Of a stretch of DNA of 5,511 bases, positions 5,326-5,511 are shown piece by piece (position 1 is the first letter of the stretch; every line of letters starts with the position of its first letter). Source of the DNA: a bacterium (GTDB taxonomy: Bacteria > Desulfobacterota > DSWW01); the NCBI GenBank assembly GCA_030609865.1, contig JAUWSZ010000220.1:1-5511 (forward strand), given 5' to 3'. The notes under the pieces were generated by a model. That model was given only the letters and a program-made list of their open reading frames with translations, had not been told where the DNA came from and did no database searches. A program made the position numbers and the translations under genes.

Positions 5326-5511
5326 CTACTTCTTGCCGGAGCCCTTATCTTTGATCCACTTGGCAAAAACCTTGGCCTCTTCCTGGTCCGTGGCGTCGGG
5401 GTGATTGCGGGCCGAGGCCGCCATTTCAGCCCAGGCCTTGTGCTCCGGCTTCGACTCCAAGCCCTCGAGCACACTGTAAGGCACCCTGCCCCTGCACGCA
5501 AAGGTACCAAG
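5326..5511 (-). CDS. Flavodoxin-family protein, C-terminal 61 residues only (cut by window edge)
   Basis: Reading leftwards from the window edge, a frame is open for 61 codons to TAG at 5326-5328 with no start codon needed inside the window. It begins LGTFACRGRVPYSVLEGLE and ends KWIKDKGSGKK. The opening beta strand followed by FxCxG(R/K)(V/I), then an acidic/basic helix with a NHPDATDQEEAKVFAKW stretch, resembles the C-terminal end of flavodoxin-domain proteins. In those, FxCQG(K/R) is followed by a helix containing HPD...D...A..F. The FMN-binding loops would be in the missing N-terminal part, so the assignment is tentative. A small redox or other alpha/beta protein is possible. It is convergent with the 150-residue gene, and the palindromic element begins two bases past its stop codon. 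The overlapping frame 5043-5510 has basic, repetitive composition and is not the real one. Confidence 0.6.
   Translation of the reverse strand, partial: LGTFACRGRVPYSVLEGLESKPEHKAWAEMAASARNHPDATDQEEAKVFAKWIKDKGSGKK

Noticed and set aside
5043..5510. 155-codon minus-strand frame over the palindrome and the 3' end of the 150-residue gene
   Set aside because: The product is Arg/Pro/Ser-rich and runs through the repeat and antisense to a better gene. It overlaps the more convincing flavodoxin-like frame ending at 5326.
1..5511. tRNA, rRNA, CRISPR array, insertion sequence or phage genes
   Set aside because: I found no cloverleaf, regularly spaced direct repeats, transposase motifs or phage-like frames. 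The coding space is filled by ordinary metabolic genes apart from the one unknown.

Overview
The window looks like a stretch of chromosome from a moderately GC-rich (roughly 55-60% by eye) anaerobic bacterium. The best guess is Desulfobacterota (the former Deltaproteobacteria) or a similar sediment lineage. This rests on three things: a full-length three-domain NifU paired with NifS, an EpsC-type serine acetyltransferase carrying a Cys-rich insertion, and an intergenic palindrome of a kind I recall from that group. The lineage call is inference, not a measurement.

Layout. Almost all of the first 4.5 kb is one minus-strand gene series, read from right to left. It runs apbE (FAD:protein FMN transferase, 4465 down to 3386), gltA-type citrate synthase (3331 to 2186), cysE serine O-acetyltransferase (2092 to 1106), nifU Fe-S scaffold (1057 to 212) and the first 71 codons of nifS cysteine desulfurase (215 to the window edge). 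Gaps are 54, 93 and 48 bases, then a 4-base ATGA overlap between nifU and nifS. A candidate promoter lies ahead of apbE. A second one, overlapped by a small inverted repeat, lies ahead of cysE, so cysE-nifU-nifS may be a separately controlled sub-operon.

To the right of apbE is a 221-base divergent intergenic region. It is followed by a plus-strand gene for a 150-residue cytosolic protein that I do not recognise (4687-5139). At the right edge, on the minus strand, is the last 61 codons of a protein that resembles the C-terminus of a flavodoxin-family protein (5326-5511). Between these two convergent genes lies a 146-base imperfect palindrome (5178-5323) with two further hairpins nested inside it. 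It is the most unusual non-coding structure in the window.

How the genes fit together. CysE makes O-acetylserine, the activated precursor of cysteine. NifS removes sulfur from cysteine, and NifU assembles it into Fe-S clusters. This is a compact cysteine-to-cluster supply line, and it need not imply nitrogen fixation. Citrate synthase and ApbE are less obviously linked. ApbE attaches FMN covalently to exported or membrane redox proteins such as Rnf/Nqr subunits, and citrate synthase feeds carbon into the TCA cycle or glutamate synthesis. I found no convincing new multi-gene system. The items most worth a second look are the nested palindromic repeat, the unknown 150-residue protein and the regulatory region before cysE.
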